DNA of 64,000 bases. Origin: Diphasiastrum complanatum. Lineage: Eukaryota; Streptophyta; Lycopodiopsida; Lycopodiales; Lycopodiaceae. The DNA is taken from contig CM055106.1 in the NCBI GenBank assembly GCA_029204225.1, forward strand, positions 34,504,361 through 34,568,360, written 5' to 3'. The notes below the pieces were generated by a model, which had not been told where the DNA came from, searched no databases, and saw nothing but the letters and a program-made list of their open reading frames with translations. Below are positions 10,481 through 19,799 of the stretch, in pieces; the first letter of the stretch is position 1, and each line of letters begins with the position of its first letter. A program made the position numbers and the translations under genes.

Positions 10481-13400
10481 ATGGCTTCCAATGGTGGGAT
10501 CATGCTAGAGTCTAGTGAAAGGTTGAGTTCATCAAACTACTCTACTTGGAAAGTGAGGATGGAGTCCTTACTTGAGTTGAATGAACTCATGGACATAGTT
10601 GCAGAAATTGAAGAGAGACCTCTCACACTTCAAGAGCAACAAAGGTTTGATAAGAAGGCCAAAAGGGCTCTTCATATCATTAAAATGAATGTTACAAATG
10701 AACTTCTCAAGGAAGTTGGAAAGTGTCAAAGTGCAAGTGAGGCATGGAATGCCTTAAAGAAGCTCTTTGAATCAAAGTCCACATCTAGGGTATTGACCCT
10801 AAGGAGACAAATATTTTCTAGTAGGCAAAGAGAGGGTGAAAGTGCTCATGCATTTATCTTGAGAGTTAAGTCCCTAAGTGATGATTTAGCATGCATTGAT
10901 GAGAACATAAAAGATGGTGAAATAGTCCAAGTTATGTTGAATGGTTTGCTAAATGAACATGCTAACCTTGTGCAAAGTTTTGCCATTCAAAGAGTCTTGC
11001 CAAGTGTGGTTGACTTGCAAGAAATCTTATTGGCTGAAGAACATAGGTTGCAATCAAAGCTTGATGGTGCATCCTTGCAAGGTGGAGGTGAAGAGGCTTT
11101 CTTCACAAAAGGCAAATTCAAGGGCAAAGGTAAAGGCAAAGGGAAATGGTCCAAAGGTGGTAACTTTGATCATGATGATCACTCTTCCTCTTCCTCTTCT
11201 ACTAAGAACAATAAGTCAAAGTTCAAGTGCTTTTATTGTGGGATAAAAGGTCATTTTGCAAATGAATGTTATAAGAAGAAAAGAGAGCAAGGAGAGAGGC
11301 AAGGAAATCTTACAATAGATGAGGAAGAACATAACACATGTGAATCACTTGTTATGACTTCAAGTTTGTTAGCCAACATAGATGATAATGATCCTTGGTG
11401 GATTGATAGTGGAGCCTCATCTCACATGACAAGACATAAGGAATACTTTACATCCTTATTGTCTTATGAGGGAGAAGGTAACATCATCTACACTGCAAAT
11501 GATGGTCAATGTGACATCAAAGGCATAGGCACTATTCCTATTTCCCTTTCAACAAATAGGAAAGCAAATCTTGAAAATGTTTTGTACATTCCTTCAATCA
11601 CTAAGAATTTGCTTAGTGTAAGTCAAATGATTGACAAAGGACTTGATGTGGAGTTCATTGGAGATGCATGTTTGATAAGTAAATGTGGATCCTTGATTGC
11701 TCAAGGTAGGAGGCATGGTAAACTTTTCAAGCTTGATGCATGTGTGATCTCTAATCATGAAGGATGTATGGCTAGGGAGCAATTGACAAACCAAGAAGTT
11801 TGGCACAAGAGGTTGGGCCATCCCAACTTCAAATCTTTGGAGGTAATGGCAAAGAAAGAGCTTGTTCTTGGTCTCCCTAAAAGTCTTGTTGCAAACAATA
11901 GTGTTTGTGAACATTGTGCCTTGTCCAAATCTCATAGACTTGCTTATTCTAGATCTACTTCTAGATCTAAAGAAGCTTTTCAACTTGTGCATTCTGATAT
12001 TCATTCTTCTAGTACAACTAGCAATGGTGGGGCAAAGATGTATGCAACTTTCATTGATGACTTTAGTAGGTATACTTGGATCTATCTTCTTAAAAGTAAG
12101 GATGAAGTGTTTGCTGCATTTGTCAAGTTCAAGAATGAAATGGAAAACCAATTCAATACAAAGATCAAATGCTTAAGATCTGATAATGGAGGGGAATACA
12201 CCTCAAATAGGTTCAAAGACTTTTGTATAGCACATGGGATTAAGAGGGAGATGTCTAGTCCTAGGACTCCACAACAGAATGGAGTGGCCGAGAGGAAGAA
12301 TAGAACCCTTTGTGAATGTGCCAAGGCAATGAGACTACATGCTAATCTTGCTAAGTCTTTTTGGGGGGAAGCTTTAGCATGTGCTAACTATCTATGTAAT
12401 AGATGGACAAGTGCTTCCTTGGATGGTAAAACTCCTCATGAGGTTCTTTATGGTAGAAGGCCGAGTGTCAAGCATTGTAGGATCTTTGGATGTACATGTT
12501 TTGTCAATATCACACTTGATGATAGAACTAAAGAAGATCCTTCATCAAAGAAGGGTGTGTTTGTTGGCTATAGTGAAGTAAGCAAGGCTTACAAAGTGTA
12601 CATTCCTTCTACAAAGAAAGTTGTCATAAGTAGGGATGTCATCTTTCATGAAGAGAATGTTTCCAATGTTGTTGATGTTGATGTTGATGTGCCTACTAAT
12701 CATCATGATGTGCAAGATGTCTTGGATGAAGATGGAGATGCCACTCCAAAGCAAACTTCAAGGAAGACTCAAAGGCAAAGGGCTAAGCCATCAAGGCTAA
12801 CCTATGATGAAAAAGGAAAGCAAGTGGTGGACAACTCTAACTTTGCTTTTCTTACCTCTTTTGATGAACCAACTTGTGTAGGTGAAGCAATTCAAAAGAA
12901 GGAATGGATCCAAGCCATGGATCATGAGCATCAAGCACTCATCAAAAGCAACACATGGAGGTTGGTAAAGCTTCCAAAGGACAAGAAGGCAATTGGTTGT
13001 AAGTGGATCTTCAAGATCAAGACAAATCAAGATGGATCAATCAACAAGTACAAGGCAAGGTTGGTGGCAAAGGGGTATGCTCAAGAATATGGTATTGACT
13101 ATGATGAGACCTTTGCACCCGTGGCAAAGATGGTAACTATTCGAATCCTAATCTCTCTTGCAACTCTTTATGATTGGGATATGTGGCAAATGGATGTTAC
13201 TAATGCCTTCTTGAATGGTGATCTTGAAGAAGATATTTACATGGAGCAACCCGAGGGCTATGTTTCACATGATGAGCCTAATCATGTGTGCTATCTCCAA
13301 AAGAGTTTGTATGGGCTAAAGCAAGCACCAAGGAGTTGGTATGCTAAGCTCAATTCCTTCTTACTTTCTCAAAACTTTGTTATGAGTGAGTATGATCATT

Positions 13401-14434
13401 CTCTCTACTTTAGATTGAATGAAAATGATATCACTTTACTTTTGATCTATGTTGATGACATTATCTTAAGTGGTGGTAACAATCTAGATATAGATGAAAT
13501 CAAGATGGCACTCAAAAGAGAGTTTGAAATTCAAGATCTTGGTAAACTTCATTATATCTTAGGAATAGAGATTATTAGAACTTCTAAATCTACATTCATA
13601 TGTCAAGAAAAGTATGTTAACTCTATTCTAAAAAGGTTTCATATGGAAGATTGTAAAGTTGTTTCTACTCCTATGGAATCAAATGTAAAGCTAACTACAA
13701 GAAGTAATGAAAGATCCTTCAAGGACATTACTCTCTATAGAAAGCTAATAGGATCTCTTATATGGTTAACCATCACAAGACCTGATCTAAGCTTTGTGGT
13801 TGGTAAACTAAGTCAATTTATGCAAGATCCTAGTGAGGCTCATTGGAAGCTAGGAAAGAGAGTACTTAGATACATCTCGGGATCTAGAGATTTTGGCATC
13901 TTGTATGGAGGTACTACACCTAACCTTTGTGGATTTTCAGATTCAGATTTTGCAGGTGATCAAATGGATAGGAAGTCAACAAGTGCCTTTGCAATCTATC
14001 TTGGAGATGGAGTGGTCTCATGGCTATCAAAGAAGCAACCAACTATCTCTCTATCTTCCACCGAAGCCGAGTACAAGGCATTAACAACATGCACCAAGGA
14101 GATTCTTTGGATCAAGAGGATGTTATTGGATCTTCACTTGCTGGAACCAGAGAAGACTCCAATCATACTTTGTGATAACCTTTCAGCCCAAAGCTTGGCA
14201 AGCAATCCTGTTTTTCATGCAAGGAGCAAGCACATTGAGATTGCTCACCATTTTGTGAGAGATCAAGTCATTGCCAAAGAGGTGGAGCTTCAACATGTCT
14301 CTTCAAAGGAGTGTGTGGTTGATATCTTCACCAAACCATTGGGAAAGGACCTATATTTAATGCATAGATCTAATCTTGGAATGTGCTCAAAGACTATGTT
14401 GAAACTAGCATCCAATGTTGAAGAGGGAGTGTGA
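10481..14434 (+). CDS. Ty1/copia Gag-Pol polyprotein of D
   Basis: Intact 1317-aa polyprotein for copying the element through cytoplasmic particles and nuclear integration. Order: UBN2-type Gag (SSNYSTWKVRMESLL near 17-31), a Gly/Lys-rich basic run and Ser run, CCHC zinc knuckle C250-C253-H258-C263, protease DSGAS at 309-313, a GAG-pre-integrase block (WHKRLGHPN), integrase with D506, D568 and E604 (35-residue DDE spacing), RT with YVDD at 990-993, RNase H with an FSDSDFAGD motif (first Asp at 1154) and SSTEAEYKAL. The length is usual for plant copia. All catalytic residues are visible. The stop TGA (14432-14434) lies inside the 3' LTR. The ATG was chosen because MASNGG starts are shared with elements E1 and E2. 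Confidence 0.97.
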   Translation: MASNGGIMLESSERLSSSNYSTWKVRMESLLELNELMDIVAEIEERPLTLQEQQRFDKKAKRALHIIKMNVTNELLKEVGKCQSASEAWNALKKLFESKSTSRVLTLRRQIFSSRQREGESAHAFILRVKSLSDDLACIDENIKDGEIVQVMLNGLLNEHANLVQSFAIQRVLPSVVDLQEILLAEEHRLQSKLDGASLQGGGEEAFFTKGKFKGKGKGKGKWSKGGNFDHDDHSSSSSSTKNNKSKFKCFYCGIKGHFANECYKKKREQGERQGNLTIDEEEHNTCESLVMTSSLLANIDDNDPWWIDSGASSHMTRHKEYFTSLLSYEGEGNIIYTANDGQCDIKGIGTIPISLSTNRKANLENVLYIPSITKNLLSVSQMIDKGLDVEFIGDACLISKCGSLIAQGRRHGKLFKLDACVISNHEGCMAREQLTNQEVWHKRLGHPNFKSLEVMAKKELVLGLPKSLVANNSVCEHCALSKSHRLAYSRSTSRSKEAFQLVHSDIHSSSTTSNGGAKMYATFIDDFSRYTWIYLLKSKDEVFAAFVKFKNEMENQFNTKIKCLRSDNGGEYTSNRFKDFCIAHGIKREMSSPRTPQQNGVAERKNRTLCECAKAMRLHANLAKSFWGEALACANYLCNRWTSASLDGKTPHEVLYGRRPSVKHCRIFGCTCFVNITLDDRTKEDPSSKKGVFVGYSEVSKAYKVYIPSTKKVVISRDVIFHEENVSNVVDVDVDVPTNHHDVQDVLDEDGDATPKQTSRKTQRQRAKPSRLTYDEKGKQVVDNSNFAFLTSFDEPTCVGEAIQKKEWIQAMDHEHQALIKSNTWRLVKLPKDKKAIGCKWIFKIKTNQDGSINKYKARLVAKGYAQEYGIDYDETFAPVAKMVTIRILISLATLYDWDMWQMDVTNAFLNGDLEEDIYMEQPEGYVSHDEPNHVCYLQKSLYGLKQAPRSWYAKLNSFLLSQNFVMSEYDHSLYFRLNENDITLLLIYVDDIILSGGNNLDIDEIKMALKREFEIQDLGKLHYILGIEIIRTSKSTFICQEKYVNSILKRFHMEDCKVVSTPMESNVKLTTRSNERSFKDITLYRKLIGSLIWLTITRPDLSFVVGKLSQFMQDPSEAHWKLGKRVLRYISGSRDFGILYGGTTPNLCGFSDSDFAGDQMDRKSTSAFAIYLGDGVVSWLSKKQPTISLSSTEAEYKALTTCTKEILWIKRMLLDLHLLEPEKTPIILCDNLSAQSLASNPVFHARSKHIEIAHHFVRDQVIAKEVELQHVSSKECVVDIFTKPLGKDLYLMHRSNLGMCSKTMLKLASNVEEGV
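14421..14429 (+). other. Polypurine tract of D
   Basis: AAGAGGGAG immediately precedes the 3' LTR TGTGAAAA. It is translated as the last residues of gag-pol, so coding sequence and plus-strand primer overlap. Confidence 0.85.
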
Positions 14435-15084
14435 AAATTGTCAACATTTCCTAGCTAGTTTGAGGCCTAAATTGGCTAAAATTGTAAATAGTTTTGGTTC
14501 TGGAGTTTCACACGTGTGAACCAGGCCACAATGTTTTTATTTACTGTATTTTTTCAGTATGATGAAGTGTCAAACTTCATACCCTTCAAAATGAGACCAT
14601 TTTGATGTATTTTGGTCATATAAGCCATTTTTAGCTATTTTTCCTATATAGGGAATATCTAGGGTCAAGTACCTTCTAGAGAGAGGAGAGAGAGTCATCT
14701 TCCTCATCCATAAATAGTAGGGAAGTCGTGGAGAACAGGTTGGAGAAACCTTTTGTATGCTTCATTGAGATCAATAGATCATTGTCATTGTTTCTTCCTC
14801 CATTGAGAGCATTGTTGTGTGTATTGTCTTCAAGCTATTGTGTATGATCTTAGGTGCTTTCCAAAAGTGATAGGCTGATGTATTATGGACTGTATAATGC
14901 TATTTTGGGCCGCACTTGATGTTTATGAAAGTTTCCATTTGTGATAAATGCTTTTTGATCAAGTTCTTTGCATTCTAGGTAGCATAGAATGTGTTGCCAA
15001 TTCCTAGCTTATGTAGTTTGGAGTGCAAGCATTCAAGCCAATGATCTTGGAGTTTAGATCCACTTAGGATCTGTATTTTTCACA
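14430..15084 (+). repeat. 3' LTR of D
   Basis: 655 bp, the same length as the 5' copy, with two substitutions seen by eye. Palindrome at 14507-14520. Followed by the duplicated target GATGA at 15085-15089. Confidence 0.95.
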
Positions 15085-16072
15085 GATGATACACTCTTAT
15101 TCAATAATAATCTGAATCTAATGAAGGATACAAAATGCATGCTGGCCTAGGAATACAAGATGACTGACATGGGTCCAGCCCACTATTGTCTCCCAAATCC
15201 AATGAAATAGACCCAGCAGACTGATCTTTATCAGTCAGCAACAATAACTCAACAACGTGCTGTAAAAGTATGGAATGGCCAACTGCAAACCAAGTCACTT
15301 TCCACTCGACTTTGGACTAAAGTTATCAAAGGAACAGTCTCCTCAAATCAAGGCAGAAAAGGAGAAGATGAAACACTATCCATTTCAATCCATCATCGGC
15401 TCACTGATGTACGCAATGATTTGCACACGACCAGACCTTGCATATTTGATCAGTGCACTCAACCAGTTCCTGTCAAATCCAGGCTTAACTCATTGGAAGG
15501 CACTAACAAAGGTTATGAAGCACATCCGGACAACGAAAACTCTCAGCATATGTTACGGAGGCAGCCACACTGCCAACATTCTTGAAGCCTACACAGATGC
15601 GGATTGGGCAGGAGATGTCGACACCAGAAAATCAACTTCTAAATTTGTATATTTATACAACCAAGGTCCAATCTCATGGAACAGCCGAAAGCAGACCTCA
15701 GTTGCATTATCATCAACGGAATCCGAATACATAGCTGTCACCAATGCAATCAAAGAGGCAATCTGGCTAAGACAACTGCTTGCAGCCCTGAAGCTTGCAC
15801 AACCACTTCCTACAACAATTTATTGTGACAATCAAAGCAGAATAGCGCTGTCTTTCAATCCAAAATTTCACTCTCAAAGTAAGCATACAGAAATCAAGTA
15901 TCATTACCTTAGAGAGAAAGTGCACAACAAGGAATTGGTTTTTTGCAGAACAAACTACATGGCAGCAGATTACTTCAGAAAGGTTCTATCAAAGGAGCAA
16001 CATCTCAAATTTAACGATATGTTAAATTTGAAAATCAGTTTTTTCATGATCCACATTAAGGGAGAGTGTTAG
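15085..16072 (+). pseudogene. Copia C RT C-terminus and RNase H
   Basis: Continues element C after D: DDTLL, YKMTDMGPAHY, several stops, a frameshift, then an open 265-aa frame from 15275 with GSLMYAMICTRPDLAYL, AYTDADWAGDVDTRKSTS, SSTESEYIAV, YCDNQSRIAL and SKHTEIKYHYLREKV. RNase H acidic residues look intact. The frame ends KGEC with its stop inside the 3' LTR, as in H2 at the right end of the window. The gene was broken by D and by stops at about 15149 and 15208. Confidence 0.88.
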
Positions 16073-16202
16073 ATGTCTTATGCTCAGCCTTAAACAAATC
16101 GTTCAAGTAATGAGCATCTTGAAAATCAAAGGCCGACTACATGTTTTCGGACCTTCACATTTTTTTTTAAAGATTTTTTTGCCTTAACCATTTTTAGACA
16201 GC

Positions 16203-16510
16203 TTCGTCTTTTTTGCACCTTCGCAAAAAATGCGACATAGTGGCCAAGTGGCCAGAATGCCTTAGAAACCATTCTTAAGGCACCTTTGCTTTTTCCGCCT
16301 CCTTCGTCTTTTTTGCACCTTCGCGAAAAATGCGGCACAGTGGCCAAGTGGCCAGAATGCCTTAGAAACCATTCTTAAGGCACCTTTGCTTTTTCTTCCT
16401 TCTTCGTCTTTTTCGTGCCTTCACAAAAAATGCGACACACTGGCCGGAATGACTTAGAAATCATTTCTGGACAAAGTGGCCAGAATGCCTTAGAAACCAT
16501 TTTAAAGGCA
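16203..16510 (+). repeat. 100-bp tandem repeat, three units, in C LTR
   Basis: Units start at about 16203, 16303 and 16403. Each has TTCGTCTTTTTT, AAAAAATGCG, GTGGCCAGAATGCC and TTAGAAACCATT. The same unit occurs twice in the truncated 5' LTR (7945-8125). Confidence 0.8.
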
Positions 16511-16755
16511 CCTTCGTCTTTTTCGGTTGTTTTGTTGCCTTTTTAGTCTAAGGCACCTTCACCTTTTTGCTGCCTTTAGTCCAAGGCACCTTCGCCTTCT
16601 TCGCTGCCTTCAGTCTAAGGCACCTTCAACTTTTTCGTCTTTTTCACCTTCTTCAATGCCTTCAGTCAAGGGCGCCTTCGTGATTTACATACCTTAAGTC
16701 TAAGGGCACCTTCAGGCTTTGCATACCTTCAGTCTAAGGGCACCTTCAGGTTTTT
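16510..16755 (+). repeat. About 40-bp degenerate tandem repeat in C LTR
   Basis: Roughly seven units built on CTTCAGTCTAAGGCACCTTC, with spacing of 35 to 50 bp. It directly follows the 100-bp array, so U3 of C is almost wholly tandem repeats. Confidence 0.65.
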
Positions 16756-17251
16756 CAAGTTTTTCATGTTTTTGCTACATTGGCAGACCGACATCGCCAA
16801 CTTATCATCAATCCTAAAACAACTGGAGAAACAAATATCCCTAAGGGTGGTTACCAACTTTGTATAGATGAAAAATTGGAGTAAATGGTAGATAAGGCAA
16901 AAGATACTTTTCTCTTGACACTTGTAAATATATATACTAGCTGAATCAAGCTATGTAAGTGTTAATCGAATTTCTTTTTCAATCAGAGTTTTTCTGTAGC
17001 CAGCATTATCACGCTCAGCAAGCTGAAGTTATTTCTTCAAGCCATTGCACTCACTGTTGATATTAATCAGAGTGCAATTTTGTCTCACTACTGCATTGTT
17101 CATTTGCACAATCTATATAAATTCTTCTACTTGAATATTTTTGCTACTAACTGTTGCGTTTCCGTTCCTACATGCCATGCTCAATCCTCAAGCTTCCGCT
17201 GCCCCTCACGCCCTTGCGGTTTTACGACAATTTCGCACTCTAATTCTCCTC

Positions 17252-17258
17252 TATATAA
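17252..17258 (+). promoter_or_regulatory. TATA box of R copy 2/3
   Basis: CTATATAAGC, about 310 bp before the ATG at 17564. Same relation to the conserved TCATTTGGCACTTCA block as in copy 1. Confidence 0.5.
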
Positions 17259-17563
17259 GCAGGAAATTCAAGTCATTTGGCACTTCATGCAACGAAGCTC
17301 TTGCCAAATTTTTAAGCGAATTTTCAACTGTCTCTATTTGTGACCAAACTTCACACACGTCTTTCTCAACACTCATAAACACCTGCTCCACTCTCATTTC
17401 TACCTGTTCCACTCCCATTCACTCAAAATCCATCATTTTCACCTTTTTGGAGTCTTTTTATTCTTTTTTAAAGCTTTTTCCTCCTTTTCCATCCCCAATC
17501 ATTACCACATTGTACCCATCCCTTACGTTACTTTTGTAAAGAGCCCAACCAACCCCGATCATC

Positions 17564-17740
17564 ATGGCATCCTCCAACACCCCCGACAATCAACCATCCA
17601 GCCCTTCTGATGAAACCGACACCAAACATGCGATTATACGTGAAGTTCCTACCACTACCCAGATCATGGATCTGCCTATGGAGTCTCAGATCGCTCCATG
17701 GATCCAAACTGCCCCCCTCCTTGAAGCAATGGGAATTTAA
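17564..17740 (+). pseudogene. R-family protein N-terminus
   Basis: 58 codons. Starts MASSNT, then IIREVPTTTQIMDLP, APWIQTAPLLEAMG, then a stop where copy 1 stays open (LLEAMGFFSAL). Shares M-x-SS, REVP/REIP, PW-I/L-Q and PLLEAMG with copy 1. Function not recognised. The premature stop and the truncation 70 bp later make it a relic. Confidence 0.5.
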
Positions 17741-17807
17741 CCAATGACCGAGGCCCAACAAGCAGTACCCTACCGGTCTGGACCACAGATGTCATATCGG
17801 TGTACCA

Positions 17808-19515
17808 AAAATTGGTTCTCCCTTGCATTCTTGAATTTCACAAAGACATCATACACTTCATCCTTGTTCTTTAGTAGATAGACCCAACAAAATCTACTAC
17901 AATCATCTATGAAAGTTACATACATCTTAGCTCCACTATTGCTAATTGTAGTAACACCATGAATATCCAAATGTACAACTTGAAAAGGCTTTGTAAATCT
18001 AGTATAAGGTAGTCTATGTGAGTTTGACAAAGTACAAGACTCACAAACACGATTGATGCTAGTTAAGGTACTTGAAAAACCAATCACAACTTGCTTTCCA
18101 GCCGTTACCTCCAATGCTTTGAAGTTGAGATGTCCCATACTCTTATGCCAAACCTCTTGCATGGATATTTGCTCACTTGCCACACATCCAACTTGGTTAG
18201 CAATAACACAAGCATCTAGTTTGGATAACTTCCCTTGCCTTTTATCTTTTGCAATCAAGAAATCCTTCCTTTTGATCATACAAACATCTCCATCAAACTC
18301 CACTTTAAAACCTTTGCTTTTAGCAATTGACTCACACTAAGTAGGTTCTTAGTAATAGATTGAATGAACAAATCATCCTTCAAATGAACATTCCTATTTG
18401 TACAGAGAGAAATAGGAGTTGTGTCAATCCCTCTGATTGCACACTCACCATCATTGACCATGTAGATCACCCTCTTGTCATCTCCATATGCCAACAAAGA
18501 AGTGAAATACTCCTTGTGAAAGAGTCATGTGTGAGTTTGCTCCACTATCAATCCACCATGGATCAATATCTCCAACAATAGAACTCAAACATGAAGATAT
18601 CACAAAAGCATCATCATTTGTGTTTTGTGACAAAATTTTCAGAATTCACACATGTGGGGAAGATCCACAAGTATAATAGATCTAATTAAGCTTTATGATT
18701 AGCACAATAACCTAATTCTAGATTGAATAGCAAGATCTAGTACAGAAGTTGTGGCTTAACCACAATCTAGCATGCTAAGCATCAAAGAATGATAGCAATG
18801 AATCATAAATGAGCAAAAGTACAAGAAATTAGTGTATTAGCATTAGCCTCAACACGAGTTAGAAAGAGAAAGAGAGAGAGATATCAAGCAAAAATTGTGT
18901 GGATCCAAAATGGCAAGAGATAGCTACAAAGCACATATTTATGGAGTTTGATGTAGCTCAAGGTAGAACCACATCCATCCACCTTTTGATGACATCTAAA
19001 GTGAAATCTAGAGTCTATGTGACATTTGTCACATCTCATGCATGTACCTCTACCTACTTTTACCAAGTGTCCTAGTTCTAACTAGAAATGTACAAATCAT
19101 CATGCATGTGTCTATTTTACTTTGTGCATGCCTTGCATGTCACTATGGATCACTTACAATTAATGCATGTGAAATGTCACAAGTTTCTACAAGCATATTT
19201 TTCTAATTCCAAGTCTACAATCTATATGCAAGTTGTAATCATCAAACTAGATATGTCAAATCCATATAGCTCGAGTTCTATCTAGGCCAAACTTGGAATT
19301 TGCATTTATGGAACAACATACTTGCATGGTACAATGTTTGTAGCAAGCCTAAAGTCAAGATGAATTATTTTTCCATTTCAACATTTTGAACATCAACAAC
19401 ATCCTCATCAAGAGTTAGATTACCTTGCTTGTCTCCTTGATCTCTCTTCTTTTTGTAGCAATCACTAGCAAAATGACCACCCTTGATGCCAAAATAGAAG
19501 CACTATGTTCTTTTG
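17808..19515 (-). pseudogene. Ty1/copia remnant F (zinc knuckle to integrase start)
   Basis: Leftward: CFYFGIKGGHFASDC (about 19493-19449; the second Cys of the CCHC knuckle is Phe, and an extra Gly sits before His), a solo LTR insertion, then DPWWIDSGANSHMT, NLLSVSQLL, GKLSKLDACVIANQ, EVWHKSMGHLNFKALE, VHLDIHGVTTISNSG (first integrase Asp) and FIDDCSRFCWVYLLKNKDEV, ending near ENQF at 17808. It is related to D in the same blocks but has frameshifts around 18300 and lacks RT and RNase H. Cut at both ends. Confidence 0.8.
18628..19383 (-). repeat. Solo LTR with 5-bp target duplication
   Basis: 756 bp with termini TGACAAAATTTT...TTTCAACA (plus), flanked by perfect TTTTG repeats at 18623-18627 and 19384-19388. 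Removing it and one TTTTG rejoins the F coding sequence between its zinc knuckle and protease. Orientation is judged from the TGTTGAAA start shared with the LTR of E2. Contains a decayed palindrome, TTCACACATGTGG. Solo LTRs arise by LTR-LTR recombination. Confidence 0.85.
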
Positions 19516-19799
19516 ATTGTTCAGATTTTTTGTGAAAAAGACAGTTAAAAAAAAGGAAGAGAAAAGACCGATGAGCAAAAGTCAGAAAAGTCATCAGCAT
19601 GGGAAAAAGGAAGAACATCATTTTTGATGAAAAATGACTTAAGAAATCACTATTTTGGTCAGATTTGGCCTATATAGTATCAGAAACCTTTGCTGAGCTC
19701 TCAGACTATACATCCACTTTAGATTTATCTAATTTGAGGTGGGCAAAGGTTCTTTTCTAGTAAAAGTCCGTTTTTTGAGCTAGGAAAATGATCAACAAT

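Larger units (their letters stand above)
8654..15084 (+). mobile_element. Ty1/copia retrotransposon D, structurally complete
   Basis: 6431 bp. LTRs are 655 bp each with termini TGTGAAAA...TTTTCACA. The target duplication GATGA is perfect (8649-8653 and 15085-15089). PBS, long leader, one uninterrupted gag-pol ORF, polypurine tract and 3' LTR are all present. The two LTRs differ at two sites by eye (GAC/GCC near 8849 and GGAAG/GAAAG near 9151), so the insertion is recent relative to everything else here. It lies inside the RT active-site codons of element C. It is the only element in the window that appears capable of autonomous activity; whether it is active cannot be told from sequence. Confidence 0.95.
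16067..17160 (+). repeat. 3' LTR of copia C
   Basis: Starts TGTTAGATGTC after the polypurine AAGGGAGAG. About 1.09 kb with a large tandem-repeat U3 and a TATA-like AAATATATATACTAG near 16925. The right edge is approximate. Sequence resumes homology with repeat R at about 17164, with GTTCC opposite ATTCC on the left side, an imperfect candidate for the TSD. Confidence 0.75.
17164..17807 (+). mobile_element. Repeat family R, copy 2/3, right half
   Basis: Contains CGCACTCTAATTC, a TATA box, GTCATTTGGCACTTCATGC and a pyrimidine-rich leader, as in copy 1 reversed. The ORF follows at 17564. Truncated at about 17807 by the minus-strand copia fragment F. Together with 7620-7816 it forms one copy split by element C. 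Confidence 0.6.

Noticed and set aside
11594-12151. 185-aa minus-strand frame and several 60-105-aa frames inside D
   Set aside because: Shadows of the intact gag-pol reading frame; no independent coding signal.
16203-16510. Regular 100-bp repeats considered as a CRISPR-like array
   Set aside because: Units are full-length tandem repeats without unique spacers, inside an LTR of a plant retrotransposon.
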